DNA from: Platycnemis pennipes
Lineage: Eukaryota; Arthropoda; Insecta; Odonata; Platycnemididae
DNA length: 64,000 bases
Direction of reading: 5' to 3'
NCBI GenBank assembly: GCA_933228895.1
Contig: OW121846.1
Location: 75,342,064 to 75,406,063, forward strand
The translations under genes and the position numbers were made by a program. The notes below the pieces were generated by a model, which worked only from the letters and a program-made list of their open reading frames with translations, did not search any database and was not told the origin of the DNA. This document shows positions 11,731 to 22,420 of this stretch, piece after piece. Every line of letters begins with the position of its first letter. Within the stretch, counting starts at the first letter, position 1.

Positions 11731-12257
11731 CCGGTGCGGTCGCCAGGGCTAGCACGAGGGATATAGCGCTTCTGGTGGTGGTTGTCCGTTTAAGGTGAAG
11801 ACCTTCCTTGCGCGAGCCCACCAAAAACCCGCGCAACTCCGGCCGCCCTACGCGGACCCACACCACCTCAGCACTCGCCACCAGAGCGCAGAGCAAACTG
11901 GAGCCGATTGACCGGGAGTGGCTAGCTGCCGGCCTCCCGTTTACGGGAAATCCAGGGCCAAAGAGGGTTATTGTTTCTCGGTCCATACCGGGCATCCGAA
12001 ACCCGGCTGGGAACCGAAAAACTCACCCTCCAGGATCCCTACCTCCCCCTTACGGGTCTCCATGCACGGCAAACACATGGGTGGATCATGAACCAGCTGG
12101 TATGGTCACTCACAAGCAACGGACCCACACGTTGCTCGGACGCATCCCTTGCTGACACGGGGGTTTGTTTTCGGGGTTTTCTCCCCGCCCTTTTAGTCGC
12201 CTCTTACGACAAGCAGGGATACTGCGGGAGTATTCTCAATCCCCCTACCCGCATGGG
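11731..12257 (-). promoter_or_regulatory. conserved 5' leader of I-type LINE copy 1
   Basis: About 520 bases collinear with 22421-23000 of copy 2. The first 60 bases (12253-12192 on the minus strand) are especially alike. They contain a TGCGGG...CCCGCA stem and the string TCGTAAGAGGCGACTAAAA. Later shared blocks include CCCGGTATGGACYG and GCACCGGTTTG.GGTGCGGC. Internal promoters usually sit in this part of non-LTR elements; a folded RNA role is also possible. Confidence 0.55.
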
Positions 12258-12269
12258 TGTTATTTCCCC

Positions 12270-13790
12270 GTTAGTAATATTTCCCGTAAGTCTTGATCGT
12301 TGGCACAACGACTCAGGAATAGAGGAAGGCACATTGGTCCACCAGCCTTCGAGAAAGTATGGTAACATAGGGTCCAATTACTTTAACTAGCACTGTTGCT
12401 AAAAGCCCTGAACTTGTTTTGGGGGCGGGTATTAAATGCATGGACGTCGATTTATCTTAGTCCCTTCCAGGTGGAAAACAGTTATCAGTGGGGGAAAAAT
12501 CTGTCCTTAGAGTTCACTGTCTCACGAATTCTTCCGGCTTATGTAGCATCGAATGATTTCTTCCCTGGCAGAACCTGCATCTCGTAGTAGATGTACAGCA
12601 TTTTAGAAAATGGCGTGAGAGACAATTCAAGCAAAGGTACTTTGATTTTACTATCTCTTGGCGCTGATGTGGAGTTTTCGCTCGAAATTGGTCGCAAAAC
12701 ATAATGAAATGCAATTGATTGCATAATGAATATTCGTCTTCAGCCCGTTTGCTAGCGCAGCTGACATGAAATACTCGCGAAGCCTTTGCGTCAGTTTTAA
12801 CTTTCGGTTTCGCATTGCTCAAACAATGTCTAGTCGAGTTGCTAGCCTTAAGAGTCCCGCTCTCAACTACTTCGGAGCTGATTATAGCACTTTCAAGAAA
12901 TAAAACGCGAGTATCAAGAGTAGGAGGTTCTCTTGGAGTTTGCGAATTCCCTAGGTAGATTTCCCACTCCGTCCGAGTTTGAGGATACAGTTTGATAACG
13001 GGAAGGTAGATTAACAAATCGTCTCTTTGCTCAGAACTTTGCCCAGAACTTTGCCCAGAAACCTGCCGTAAATTACTCAGTGGTCGCACTGTTCAGCTTA
13101 CAAGATAAAATGCGTCTTAGTCTGCGGATGTCTCACTTCCAGCTGGTGGCACAGAAAAGAAACTGTCAACATGAGCATTGACTAGTCGACGCTTATTCTT
13201 ATATGCATTTAGTAGTGTTCCCAGGCTAAGATAAAATCGTTCCCTGCAACTGGGATAGAGATGATGTAATTTGCGGCTTCTCCAACGACACAGCTTCGTA
13301 GATACTGCATGTTAGCTACGTCGGCTATGTTCCGTTCTGTAACTATCAGGGATTGAAAAAGTTCCTTAAAAGGCAACCAGTCGCAAAAGGTACCAGAAAA
13401 TTTCGGCAAATCCAAACGAGGTAAATTAGAAGGTTGAGTGGTAGTATGACTTTCGCCGACATTTACATATGCAACACTCTCTCTTGTCACAGAAAGCTCG
13501 TTGCGTAGTAAATTATTTAAATACTCCTTAAAAATCTTCCTTTTGATCCAAGTAAACTTCTTCAGCTTGTTCCATGAAGCCAGTTTTAAGATAATCGTCC
13601 GAAAAATCAACTTCTTTCGATCTGATCATGAAACTGGTCACCATTCAACTTACTCCACCACTCGTCTGATGTCTCAGTGCGTACCTCACAAGCTCCTCTA
13701 GTCATTTTAGCATATACTTCCTTTTTAAAGTTCAGGAAGGAAATCGCAATTTTACGCAAAAGTTTTACTTGTAACCTGAAGGTCTCCATC
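12270..13790 (-). pseudogene. BEL/Pao copy B, gag and first half of protease
   Basis: Minus strand. The gag block at 13440-13210 reads LPRLDLPKFSGTFCDWLPF and MQYLRSCVVGEAANYI, the DUF1759 signature. After a frameshift, 13089-12520 carries the C-terminal zinc-knuckle region (KSKYLCLNCLSRHF, CRFCQGRNHSMLHK). At 12430-12300 a decayed protease start follows (LATVLVKVIG, RLVDQCAFLYS), where the expected D-S/T-G reads D-Q-C and a stop follows. The frame then meets the LINE 5' end at about 12257. Pol resumes at 6707, beyond the LINE. The 13607-13789 part (METFRLQVKLLRKIAIS) is probably the gag N-terminus but is less certain. No LTR is seen upstream. Confidence 0.78.
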
Positions 13791-14415
13791 GTATTGTCGT
13801 GGATCTTAATCCGTGAGCAATTTCAGAAATTTCTCACGGAGACTCTTCCTATCATAGCAGCACATTTGGAACCTATTTATTTGAAGGCTCCTAGCAGCCT
13901 TTAGTAATGGCATAGCTCAGCTGATGGATTTTCCGCTAAGTGGAATATTCCGCTTTGTTTAGGAGCAATGGATGGAAGGCATATTGTAATACATGCCCCT
14001 CATGCCAGTGAGAGCTTGTTTTTTAATTACAAAAAAACATTTAGTGTAGTTCTGCTAGCGGTATGTGATTCAAATTACATTTTCAAGATAATTGATTTGG
14101 GTGCAGAGGGAAGTTTAAGTGATGGTGCTTTTTTCTCAAATTCATGCTTTGGTATGGCCTTGGAAAGCAACAAGTTATCATCACCACCTCCAAGGACTAC
14201 CAGAAAGTGACATCAGCTTCAACTATTACTTTGTGGGGGAGAATGCTTTTCCTCTTAGGCAGTACCTCATGAAGCCATATTCGGTCAAAAAATTAACCCA
14301 TGAAGAAGCAATTTTTAATTACAGATTAACGAGGACTGGGGGGAGTGATTGAAAATGCCTTTGGTATATCGGCTGCTAGATGGAGTATCCTCAGAAAGCC
14401 AACTTGTACAACATT

Positions 14416-14469
14416 AGTCAATAGAGGACTTTACTTTACCATAGTCAATAGAGGACTTTACTTAACCAT
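14416..14469 (+). repeat. 27-bp in-frame tandem duplication in the Harbinger transposase
   Basis: Two adjacent 27-base units (14416-14442 and 14443-14469) differ at one position and encode VNRGLYFTI and VNRGLYLTI. Confidence 0.85.
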
Positions 14470-14696
14470 AGCATCAATGTAGTGTGGATAGTCGTTTTTT
14501 TGCACAATTATATGAAATCGTATAGTGACGAAAAAAGTTAATAGTTACTGCCCTCCAAATTTCATTGACTCTGAGTTAGAAAATGGTTCCATTGTGCAAG
14601 GAGAGTGGAGGAGTCATATTTCAAATGACTCTGCCATTAAAGATGATCCAAGGATGGGTGTAAGAAATTACGCACAAACATCTACATCTACATAAT

Positions 14697-15853
14697 ACCC
14701 TGCAAGCCACCATAAAGGTGTGTGGCAGGGGGTGAACTCTCACCAAACATGCACTACATATCATGCATAAAAAAATGATTAGTACTTGTATAGGTACTGT
14801 TCAAAACTACGCTATTTAAAGAAAATAGCAAAACATACATGCAAAAACATGCCGTTAGTTGGGTTAGCTATAAGTCCTTATACCAACATGCAGCTACCCA
14901 TGTTATCCATTTCTACACTCGTACTGGATATATTTGACGTTATTCATATCCCTAATAGTACGAGGAAAAAAGGACATTTTGAATCTGTCAGTTCGGCAAT
15001 CAATTTCTCTAATTTTGTGATTATGGTCCAGTCTACTATAGTAAGTTGGGGTCCGTAAAATATTTTTAACATCATCACTGAAAAAATTGCCTTGGAATTT
15101 GCTTAAGAGATTTAGTCTAAATTTCAACCTGCGATCTGACAATGATTCCCATTTCAATTCATTTAATAGACTGGTTACGCTAATATAATTATCGTATCGT
15201 CCCTTTACAAATCTTGCCGATCTTCGCTGCACACGTTCAAGTTCGTTATTTAGACCGATTTCGTAGGGATCCCATACACTGGCAGCATATTCCAAATGAG
15301 GTCTTACAAGGGAAAAGTAGCTGATTTCTCGTACATGATCGTCACATTTACCCAGTACTCTTTTGACGAATCCAAGTTTACCATTCGCTTGACCCATTAT
15401 TTCACGTATGTGTTTACCCTAGGAAAGATCATGTGTCAGTCTTATTCCAAGATATTTAATGGATTCCACGTTTGTTAAATCATTATTACTTATTTTGTTA
15501 GTGCGAGGAAGAGAGGTATTCTTTTTCAAAAAATTCATTACAAGACATTTTTTAAAGTTTAATTCTAACTGCAATGTATCACACCAAATTTCAATTGCTT
15601 GTAGGTCAATATTTAAATATTCTTTATCATTTTGGAATAGAGTTTCCGTGTACACTAATGCGTCATCGGCAAATAGACGAAGATTAGTTTTTACCACCTT
15701 ATGGATATCATTAATGTACAAAAGGAATAGGAGTGGACCTATCACACTACCTTGTGGTACTCCCGAAGTAACTTTAATTGCCGGTGAGGTAACACCGTCC
15801 AAAACAACCCTTTGCACCCGATCATGCAGAAAATCATTTATCCAAACCAAACT
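14697..15853 (-). pseudogene. CR1-like LINE, 3' part (RT end to 3' tail)
   Basis: Minus strand. The fragment starts inside the RT (VWINDFLHDRVQRVVLDG, VPQGSVIGPLLFLLYINDI, LRLFADDALVYTET with an intact ADD). It shifts frame near 15410 into the C-terminal region (GFVKRVLGKC, YFSLVRPHLEYAASVWDP, LERVQRRSARFVKG, LNELKWESLSDRRL). It ends in a 3' UTR with TACCCTGCAAGCCACC and a terminal (CTACAT)n-like tail at 14683-14697. The 5' side is truncated, as usual for target-primed insertion. It is inserted in the Harbinger transposase. A related copy lies at 54412-59050. Confidence 0.82.
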
Positions 15854-16448
15854 GTGGCCAGTCAGAGAGACATTCTGAGGGACTACCTGAATGGGGCAGG
15901 AGCTGTTTCCTGGCAGGGAGAAAGGCTAAGAACTAGTATTTGGGGTGCTTATACATGATTAATAATGCAAATAATTCTCGCAGTAAGGAAACAAGGTGCA
16001 CCGGCAGGTATTTATTCTAATTTACTGAATGAGAAAACATAAAAATACAGTGAAACCTCTCACTTACGGACATTAACGGTCCGAGAAAATGTGTCTGTAA
16101 GTGAGAGGTGGCCGTAAGTTGGTGACCCAAAGAAACTCATTTAAGTCATCATTTTACCACACCAATATTATACTTTAGGAATTTTAAGCAGCTGAAAGAA
16201 ATCCTTTTATTTCAAATATCACTTCTTAATAATTTAAAATAAATTGGTAATAATAAAACAACGTAATGCATTTACTCACATATGTATGTATATTCAAAAT
16301 TCTCGAAGCATCTGCACACTTTAATATGTATGCATACATACAAATATGTATATAGCTCACTTTAGCGTAAAGAAATCATTGATTTTGGCTTGCTTATTTT
16401 TTTGTAACAAATTCTTTTTCAAAATTTAACTGTACATCAAAAGGCTAC

Positions 16449-17866
16449 TTAATGCCTCGCTGTTACCTTTTGAAATGCAAAATTGTTTAACTGTTCAATT
16501 TGATGCAACGTACCGGCATACGATACCATAAGCATCTCTTCAACAATAGGCTCAGACTCACTGTCATCACTTTCACTGATTTCGTCGTCTCCTTCATCAA
16601 GAGTACTTTTAATAATTTCTTCCATGTCAACCTCGTGGTCCACGGCCAATAAATTAGAATTAATGCTCACATATTTAGCACTTTCGCCAGCATCATTTAA
16701 CAAAGAGTCTAATTGCAAGTCATTTGTGACATCTTCCAGCTCTGGTGATAATTCAATGTTAGTGAACCCTGATTTTACAAAACAATTACACACGGTTGAA
16801 CCTTTTATGTTTTTGATCGCTCGATCAATCAAAATTTTGCGTCAAGAACAGTAATCGACTTCCCCAAACGAGTGTGGGAATGCCCTTAGTCAACTTTAGA
16901 TAGCATGCTTTTTAAAATGAGCTGTCTGTAGAAGTTTTTGAAATTTTTAATGATTCCTTGGTCCATTGGTTGTGATATACTGGTAGTGTTAGGAGGGAAA
17001 AAAATAATTTAATATTTTTTAATTTTAAATCGGGGTGGCAAGGAAAATTGTCAAGAAATAGCAAAATCTTTCTTTTTTCCTTTCCCATTTTTTATCGAGA
17101 TTTTGCAACCACTCTGTCATTATCTCCGCAATCATAGAAGCCTTCTTATTTGATTTCCACGTAATGGGCAGTTTATCTTTACTCACTCCTTTGAAGCACC
17201 TCGTATTCTCGGCTTTTCCTATCACCAGCTGTCTCAGGAAATCAACTTCCATGTTAGTGCCAAGTAAGACTGTCAGTCTCTCCTTTGACGACTTCACTCC
17301 GGAGCATTGTTCTGATTTTAGGGCCAGGGTTTTGTTAGGTAAGGCCCTAAAAAAACAATCCCGTTTCCTTTGCATTGTAGATGTCCCTGGGTTTGAAGTT
17401 ATCGAGCAGCACAGGTAACTTCTCAATCCACTCCATAGCACCTTCTTTGCACACCTCTGCAGCCTCCCCGCACAAAGCTTTAATCACGATATTATGTCTT
17501 AAGCGGAATTTTTCCAGCCACCCATTTGAGGTCTTAAAGTTCTCTATACCCAGTGCCACTCCAACTTCAAGCGCTTTTTCTTGTAAAAGAGGTCCGGAGA
17601 CTTGACAAATTATTTGACCTCACTTTTGTGAACCACTCGAAGAGAACAGCGTCCAATTTGTTTCCCGATGGAATCAATTTTTTAGCGTTTCCATTGTGAT
17701 TTTCCGTCCACAACTTCATGATGGTCTCCTGCTTAAGAATATCAGCGATTTGAGTTTTACTCGCACCGAAATGAACCGTTAATTTACGGACACCACCCTT
17801 TTCTTTAACTGCATGCTCCAACACCTGCACTTTCTCTCGTAAGGAAAGACTTTTACCTTTCGGCAT
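16449..17866 (-). pseudogene. Tigger transposase (CENP-B type)
   Basis: The minus-strand start MPKGKSLSLREKVQVLEHAV opens the psq-type helix-turn-helix. A CENP-B-type second DNA-binding domain follows after a shift near 17570 (TSNGWLEKFRLRHNIVIKAL). The DDE domain begins KPRDIYNAKETGLFFRALP and KSSKERLTVLLGTNM, then after another shift near 17065 ILLFLDNFPCHPDLK and SQPMDQGIIKNFK. The tail (16832-16449) is acidic (DEGDDEISESDDSESE). Family members have N-A-D-E-T-G at the first catalytic position; here it reads N-A-K-E-T-G, with a lysine codon at 17368-17370. The second and third aspartates remain. The protein is therefore dead both by frameshift and by loss of a catalytic residue. Confidence 0.87.
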
Positions 17867-18022
17867 CGCGTACTAAAATCGAGATGCCCCCTAGAACCGT
17901 AAACTGTATGAAATGTCACCACGCGCAAATGACGGCGAGGTGGCACAGTTGGAGAGGTTCGAAAGGTACTGAAAGTGCATGATCTGTCAAAAGCTTGGAG
18001 GTCTACATCCAGCAGAAGGAGA

Positions 18023-18355
18023 CGGCTGGTAATTGGCTGCGTATGAATCATACGCAGCCGATTGCTCGAGGGCAGCAGTACGTCTCGTACGTCACACCAA
18101 GCCCTCCTTCGTGGCCGTGTCCCTCTACCCTCGGGGCCGGGGCCTCCGTGGGGTGCTCCTTCGTTTGGGATTAGCGTATCAAAGAATTCAATCGAGGACA
18201 CCCTTTTGTTTATTCGACCTCCGCGAATTGTGTTATCTGTAGACTGCTGCGTAGGAATCATAGGCAACCACTTGCTCGAGGATCCTACGCGCGTCTGGCC
18301 GAGGTGCTCTTTCGTTTGGGATTAGCATTTCTAAGAATGTATTCCAGGACACTCT
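18023..18355. repeat. diverged internal duplication in the Tigger 5' non-coding region
   Basis: Segment 18023-18215 and segment 18238-18355 share TTGCTCGAGG, a run of the form CTYTCGTTTGGGATTAGC, AGGACAC.CTTT, and a TGCGTA.GAATCATA.GCA motif. They look like two diverged copies of one unit. Confidence 0.6.
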
Positions 18356-18645
18356 TTCATTCCCCCGCATGCGCATTTTTGTATCTTCACTGGTTTGACC
18401 ATTTTTGCTCTCCTCGTTTCCCCAGCTAAACGGTATTTTTAGGGGAAAGAACTTTCCATTTTTGAGAGATGGGTCAGAAAACCCATGGCGATGGTGTCTG
18501 TATAAGAGAAAAATTGTAGCCAACAAGGTGTCCGTGTCCGTAAGAGGGAGTGTCTTTATACTATCGGTTCGATCCTTACACAAATGCATATACTTGTGCC
18601 GGGGAATGGAAAACTGTCCTTAAGTCAGAGGTGTCCGTAAGTTAG

Positions 18646-18736
18646 AGGTGTACGTAAATTAGAGGTGTCCGTGAACAGAGGTGTCCGTGAACAGAGGTGT
18701 CCGTGAACAGAGGTGTCCGTGAACAGAGGTTTCACT
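18646..18736. repeat. tandem repeat in the Tigger right terminus
   Basis: Five or more 17-base units of the form GAACAGAGGTGTCCGT lie just inside the right terminal inverted repeat, preceded by two variants (GTAAGTTAGAGGTGT). The last four units are identical. Confidence 0.85.
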
Positions 18737-18759
18737 GTATGCACAAATAATCACTCTCG

Positions 18760-19726
18760 AATGCTCTCCTCTACTTCATTTATAATTTCCCTAATTTTTT
18801 CCTGTTGGCGAAAGCTTCTTTCATGTTTTTTACTATCTTGAGAGCAGAAAATAAGGACATCGCCAGTGTGTAGTCAGGGTCATTGTCTAAAGCCATGGTA
18901 GATGATAAATTTTACAGCTTCTCCTCTATTTTTTAGCACACATTTTTAGCTCCTTGCATTCTTCTTGCCTTCTGGGGTTGGGTGAGGAGAAGCTGAGGGC
19001 AGAAGAGAAGGTGTAGTTCATGATAAGGAGGGTGATAGATTTGAGGATGGTGATGGGGGGAATAGATGGTCACTTATCTCCTGCAGTACCACTTGAAATG
19101 GGTGTTCATTGACGATGAATTCATTACTGCCTCTCACATTTGAATAAGATGTAAAAGGAAAAATATAAAAAATTAAAAGAAATAATCTTATAACTGAAAA
19201 ATCATTATTCAAAGCAATTCGTACACACTTAGTAAATCGCATTTCCCTTTTAAATCGATCCCTTAGAGAGATCCATCGCACAGTGCATTCCTTAGATGAA
19301 CCTGATACAGTAAAATTATATAACACATGATTAAGCGTTTGACATCCACTATGAAAACATTTATATGTTGATTGTAATCTGAAAATACTCTATGCTACAA
19401 AAGTATTCTTTTAACTGGAATTTTGGCCATTGTATTTATATATTGTTGTATTTAGAAAGGTTTTACTTTAGGAGATGTCACATTTATCCTAAATTTCGCA
19501 ACTCGATGGAATTTAAGAAGAAATAAGAGCGTATTTTAGGGTTGTCTCTTGTTTTACTGAAGAATATATTGATATAAATTAAATAAACTCTTGTACTTAC
19601 AGTTTCACGTATCTGCAATCTTCTTTCATGCGCTGGCCTTTTTAACGGCATTCTTAAATCATGGCTAGTTTTATCGTAAAGGAACGGATGATTTCTTACG
19701 AATTCAATGAGAATATCTTCCCTCAT
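18760..19726 (-). pseudogene. MADF-BESS gene, likely the second Harbinger gene
   Basis: Minus strand. The first exon (from 19726) reads MREDILIEFVRNHPFLYDKT, the start of a MADF domain, and ends at a GTAAGTAC donor near 19600. After a pyrimidine/TATCAG acceptor near 19308 the second half of the domain follows (KECTVRWISLRDRFKREMRF). Further on is a BESS-like segment near 18870 (DPDYTLAMSLFSALKIVK). MADF proteins bind DNA, and PIF/Harbinger elements carry one beside the nuclease. The gene faces the transposase at 13800-15957, the convergent layout expected of such an element. The reading phase across the first intron does not match, and stops follow, so I call it decayed. A host MADF gene is less likely given the context. 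Confidence 0.65.
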
Positions 19727-22420
19727 ATTGTCCAGAATAATTATAAGTACTCTTTTTCACACAATCAAGATGGCTTCCCAATTGATCAACAATGTTCATC
19801 ACCACGGATACATGCGAATCGTGCATTGAGGGGGGTAGGGGGGGGGGTGCCTACTCCGGAAAACACTGCCGTTTTCCAGTATGGCGGCGCACAGTGATCG
19901 ATTTATGAGTATTAGAGGGACAAAATTATTTTTTGAGTTTAAGCGATCGAATAGCTTTGTTTGAGTGCAAAATTCTGGAATTATGAACCGGAAAAGCAGC
20001 ACAACGTGATAATATATAGCATTAAATGTGGGCTCCATGAGTAATTCTACGTTGTAACCTTAAGTTTCGCTTCTGTGTTATCATCTAAAAGTTGAAGTAA
20101 TAAAGGTTTCTGCTTTTTGTTCAAATAGAAAAAATAATTTGTTACTATACGCATTCAAAATATGAATACAGGTATTTCAATATATTTTTGTAACATTATG
20201 TTTTCTTGCAAATTGTTTAATGCATAAAATATTTAAATCAATTTTATCTCATTAAAATTCATTCTAAAATATTCATTATTTCCCCGTATCAGTTGAGGCG
20301 TCATTTAGCACATGTTCAGGAGTTTTTAGTATACTTATCACAGCACTAGGCAGTTGACTACAGTATTCAATTGGTAATTTTCTATAGTATAATAATAGTT
20401 TCTAAATTGTCTATGTCTTTAGGAGAAGCACAACAAATGCAGCACACTTGCGGTGATGAACTATTCGTCAACGGGCTGTAGACTTTGCCATCTACAATTG
20501 TATTTCAAAGCAAATGCTCAAAAATTCTCTCAATGACTTCATTTCCAATGTTTTATTTAGTTGGCATGAAATTAGCTATTTGCTTCTCAATTTAGAGGAT
20601 TTATTCTCTAATTTTATATGGTGTTTCATTCACAAATTGATAATGAATAGGTTTGAAAAATCTCGTGGAGGACGATTTTCCCATATATTTACTTTTTGAT
20701 TCATTTATCATTTCTCAAGTTGAAGTTGTAAGGGAATGATTGACGTTAGAAGAACGTCGGAATCCGAAGATTGCCGATTTTCGGAAAATCTTTGCCGCTA
20801 AGGTTTCTGATGCAATGAACGATTCCTGTATAGTGTAACAATCAGTTTTTGCCTTTAAAACTGAGTGGTACGAAAGCTAAACATAAAAATTTCTTTCTTT
20901 AGTTCCCTTTTGCAAAGAGATGTATTGATATTTTGTTAATTTCAATTCTACCATATTATATTAACGAGGGCTATCTCGAGAAGACTTGTTAGTGGGTCGA
21001 ATTCTAAAAGCATTTTACATAACATAAGAACCTTAAGTTAAACTCACTTTGCACAGTATTGTATCATAAATTTTATTGGAAACTTTAGCAAAATTAATAT
21101 TGAGTATTTACCTGAAACATCGTTTTCCACCATGATCGAACATCGAACCAAAAATCCCAGGAATCACCAACAATAAGAATGTTTTATATGACAGATACTA
21201 CTCTCGAATTAGAAATCTCTTTGCGAGATGGCGTGCACGGCTCCTGAAAAATGAGGATAACTTCATTCGGCGCAAGTGGGCGCAAATACCGCTGTTACTG
21301 GTTGACAGATACCCAATGAAGGAAAATAATGTGCCAAATTTTTACTTGAAACCTTGTGAAACTTATTTTGTACGCCAGCTCTAAAAATCGATCGTGCAAA
21401 AATTAATTATATTTTTAACGAATTGTTCAGCGATACTTATCACACCCAAACTTGCAAATTTTCTTAAATATGAATTTGCGAATAATCACTTTATCATATC
21501 CTCTCTATCTAGCGTGAAGGTTTTCAAAATATCATGTAAGCTCTAACCAATATACACTCCGAATGTGACTAGTGCGCTGTGACCACGGATTGTGAATAGA
21601 GGACCAGAAATTAAGTCTTCCAATTCAATGTACCGCTACCGTAAAAAAACCAGCATTTTCAGTATAATTTCTTCTCCGTAGCCCTTGTTGGTTCATTGGC
21701 TACGTACTAAACACAATTACACATGAATACAAGGAACTTGCATCTTATACCTTTGTCCCGCTAAATTAGTGAAATCGACCATGGTGCGGGGTGGCGAACA
21801 GTCACCTCTTGAGTTCGAAATGCTGTAAAACCTTAAGTTCTTACATTTTTCTAAATATTTCTAGCGTTAGTGAAGCGTACACATTGCAGGTTGTGTTGTG
21901 AAAATTTCGTCAAAAAAAGACGATTTTGAGTTGTCGAAAAAAAAATGTTTTAAAAGTGTCACCCTCATCCGAGCATTTACCCCCACTTGATTATCAAGTC
22001 ACTCGTGATTGGCTGACAGAAAACAACGCGACGGGAAAGCTAGACCTTGACTATCTTTCCTCAACGTTCGTTGGCGGCACACCCACGTCCGTCCGTCGTG
22101 ATTAGCTTCATAGCGATCCCATTCTCCTGAATTCAACAACGCCACCGTCCGTTTCCGTCACGTGAGAACACGTTCATATTGATCCCGGCCTAACGCGTAA
22201 GCACGCAATGAAATAGCGCAAGTCAATTGTTCGCTCAATTAATGAAAACACAAACTCAACAGCAAAGCATAAGCACATAAATGTTAGCAGGCGGCACCAG
22301 ACCAAAGTTCACAGACAATGCAAAATATAAACTTACCGTTAATGCAGGAAGCAAAGCAAAAGGAACTTCAGTCCAATTTTTCCGTCTGATGACTTCTTCT
22401 TCCACAGCTCTTGAAGCAAT
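19727..22420. other. AT-rich stretch without recognised genes
   Basis: I see no coding region, LTR or terminal repeat. A G-run (GGGGGGTAGGGGGGGGGG) lies near 19828-19848. It may contain the remaining end of the Harbinger element and unique sequence. 22000-22200 is less AT-rich but shows no motif I recognise. Confidence 0.5.

Larger units (their letters stand above)
6740..12257 (-). mobile_element. I-type LINE copy 1, nearly full length, inserted in BEL copy B
   Basis: A minus-strand non-LTR retrotransposon of about 5.5 kb with a 5' leader (12257-11731), ORF1 (11730-10541), a short AT-rich spacer and ORF2 (10456-6761). Its 5' start is set by alignment with copy 2 (from about 22421), which shares the GGGTAGGGGGATTGA and TCGTAAGA.GCGACTAAAA motifs. 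The 3' tail seen in copy 2 is missing. BEL protease sequence lies directly outside the 5' end and BEL protease end lies directly outside the 3' end, so the LINE landed in an older BEL element. No clear target duplication was found. Confidence 0.8.
13800..15957 (+). pseudogene. PIF/Harbinger transposase, split by a CR1-like LINE
   Basis: Plus strand. The blocks are: AAHLEPIYLKAPSS; MDGRHIVIHAPHASESLFFN, with YKKTFSVVLLAVCDSNY and IDLGAEGSLSDGAFF carrying two of the catalytic acidic residues of DDE_4 transposases; VGENAFPLRQYLMKPYS; FNYRLTRTGG and VIENAFGISAARWSILRKPT; and YCPPNFIDSELENGS to RMGVRNYAQT at 14695. The protein continues at about 15857 (RDILRDYLNGAGAVSWQ) and stops at 15957. Between the two halves lies a minus-strand CR1-like insert (14697-15853). 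Frameshifts occur in the first half. Harbinger elements pair this nuclease with a Myb/MADF DNA-binding protein, and a MADF-BESS gene lies at 18760-19726. Confidence 0.85.
16048..18737 (-). mobile_element. Tigger/pogo DNA transposon, complete ends, TA target duplication
   Basis: The left end starts CAGTGAAACCTCTCACTTA at 16048 and the right end finishes ...AGAGGTTTCACTG at 18737. Both are directly flanked by TA, the target of Tc1/mariner-pogo elements. The 2690-bp interior holds a CENP-B-like transposase on the minus strand. The right subterminal region carries repeated AGAGGTGTCCGT units and the 5' non-coding region carries a larger internal duplication. It is inserted between the Harbinger transposase and MADF genes. 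Confidence 0.88.

Noticed and set aside
11594..12390. Several 100-140-codon frames on both strands
   Set aside because: The region is the GC-rich 5' leader of LINE copy 1 and aligns as non-coding sequence with the leader of copy 2.
19661..20038. Short frames near a G-run
   Set aside because: No similarity to a known domain, and the G-run region has low complexity.
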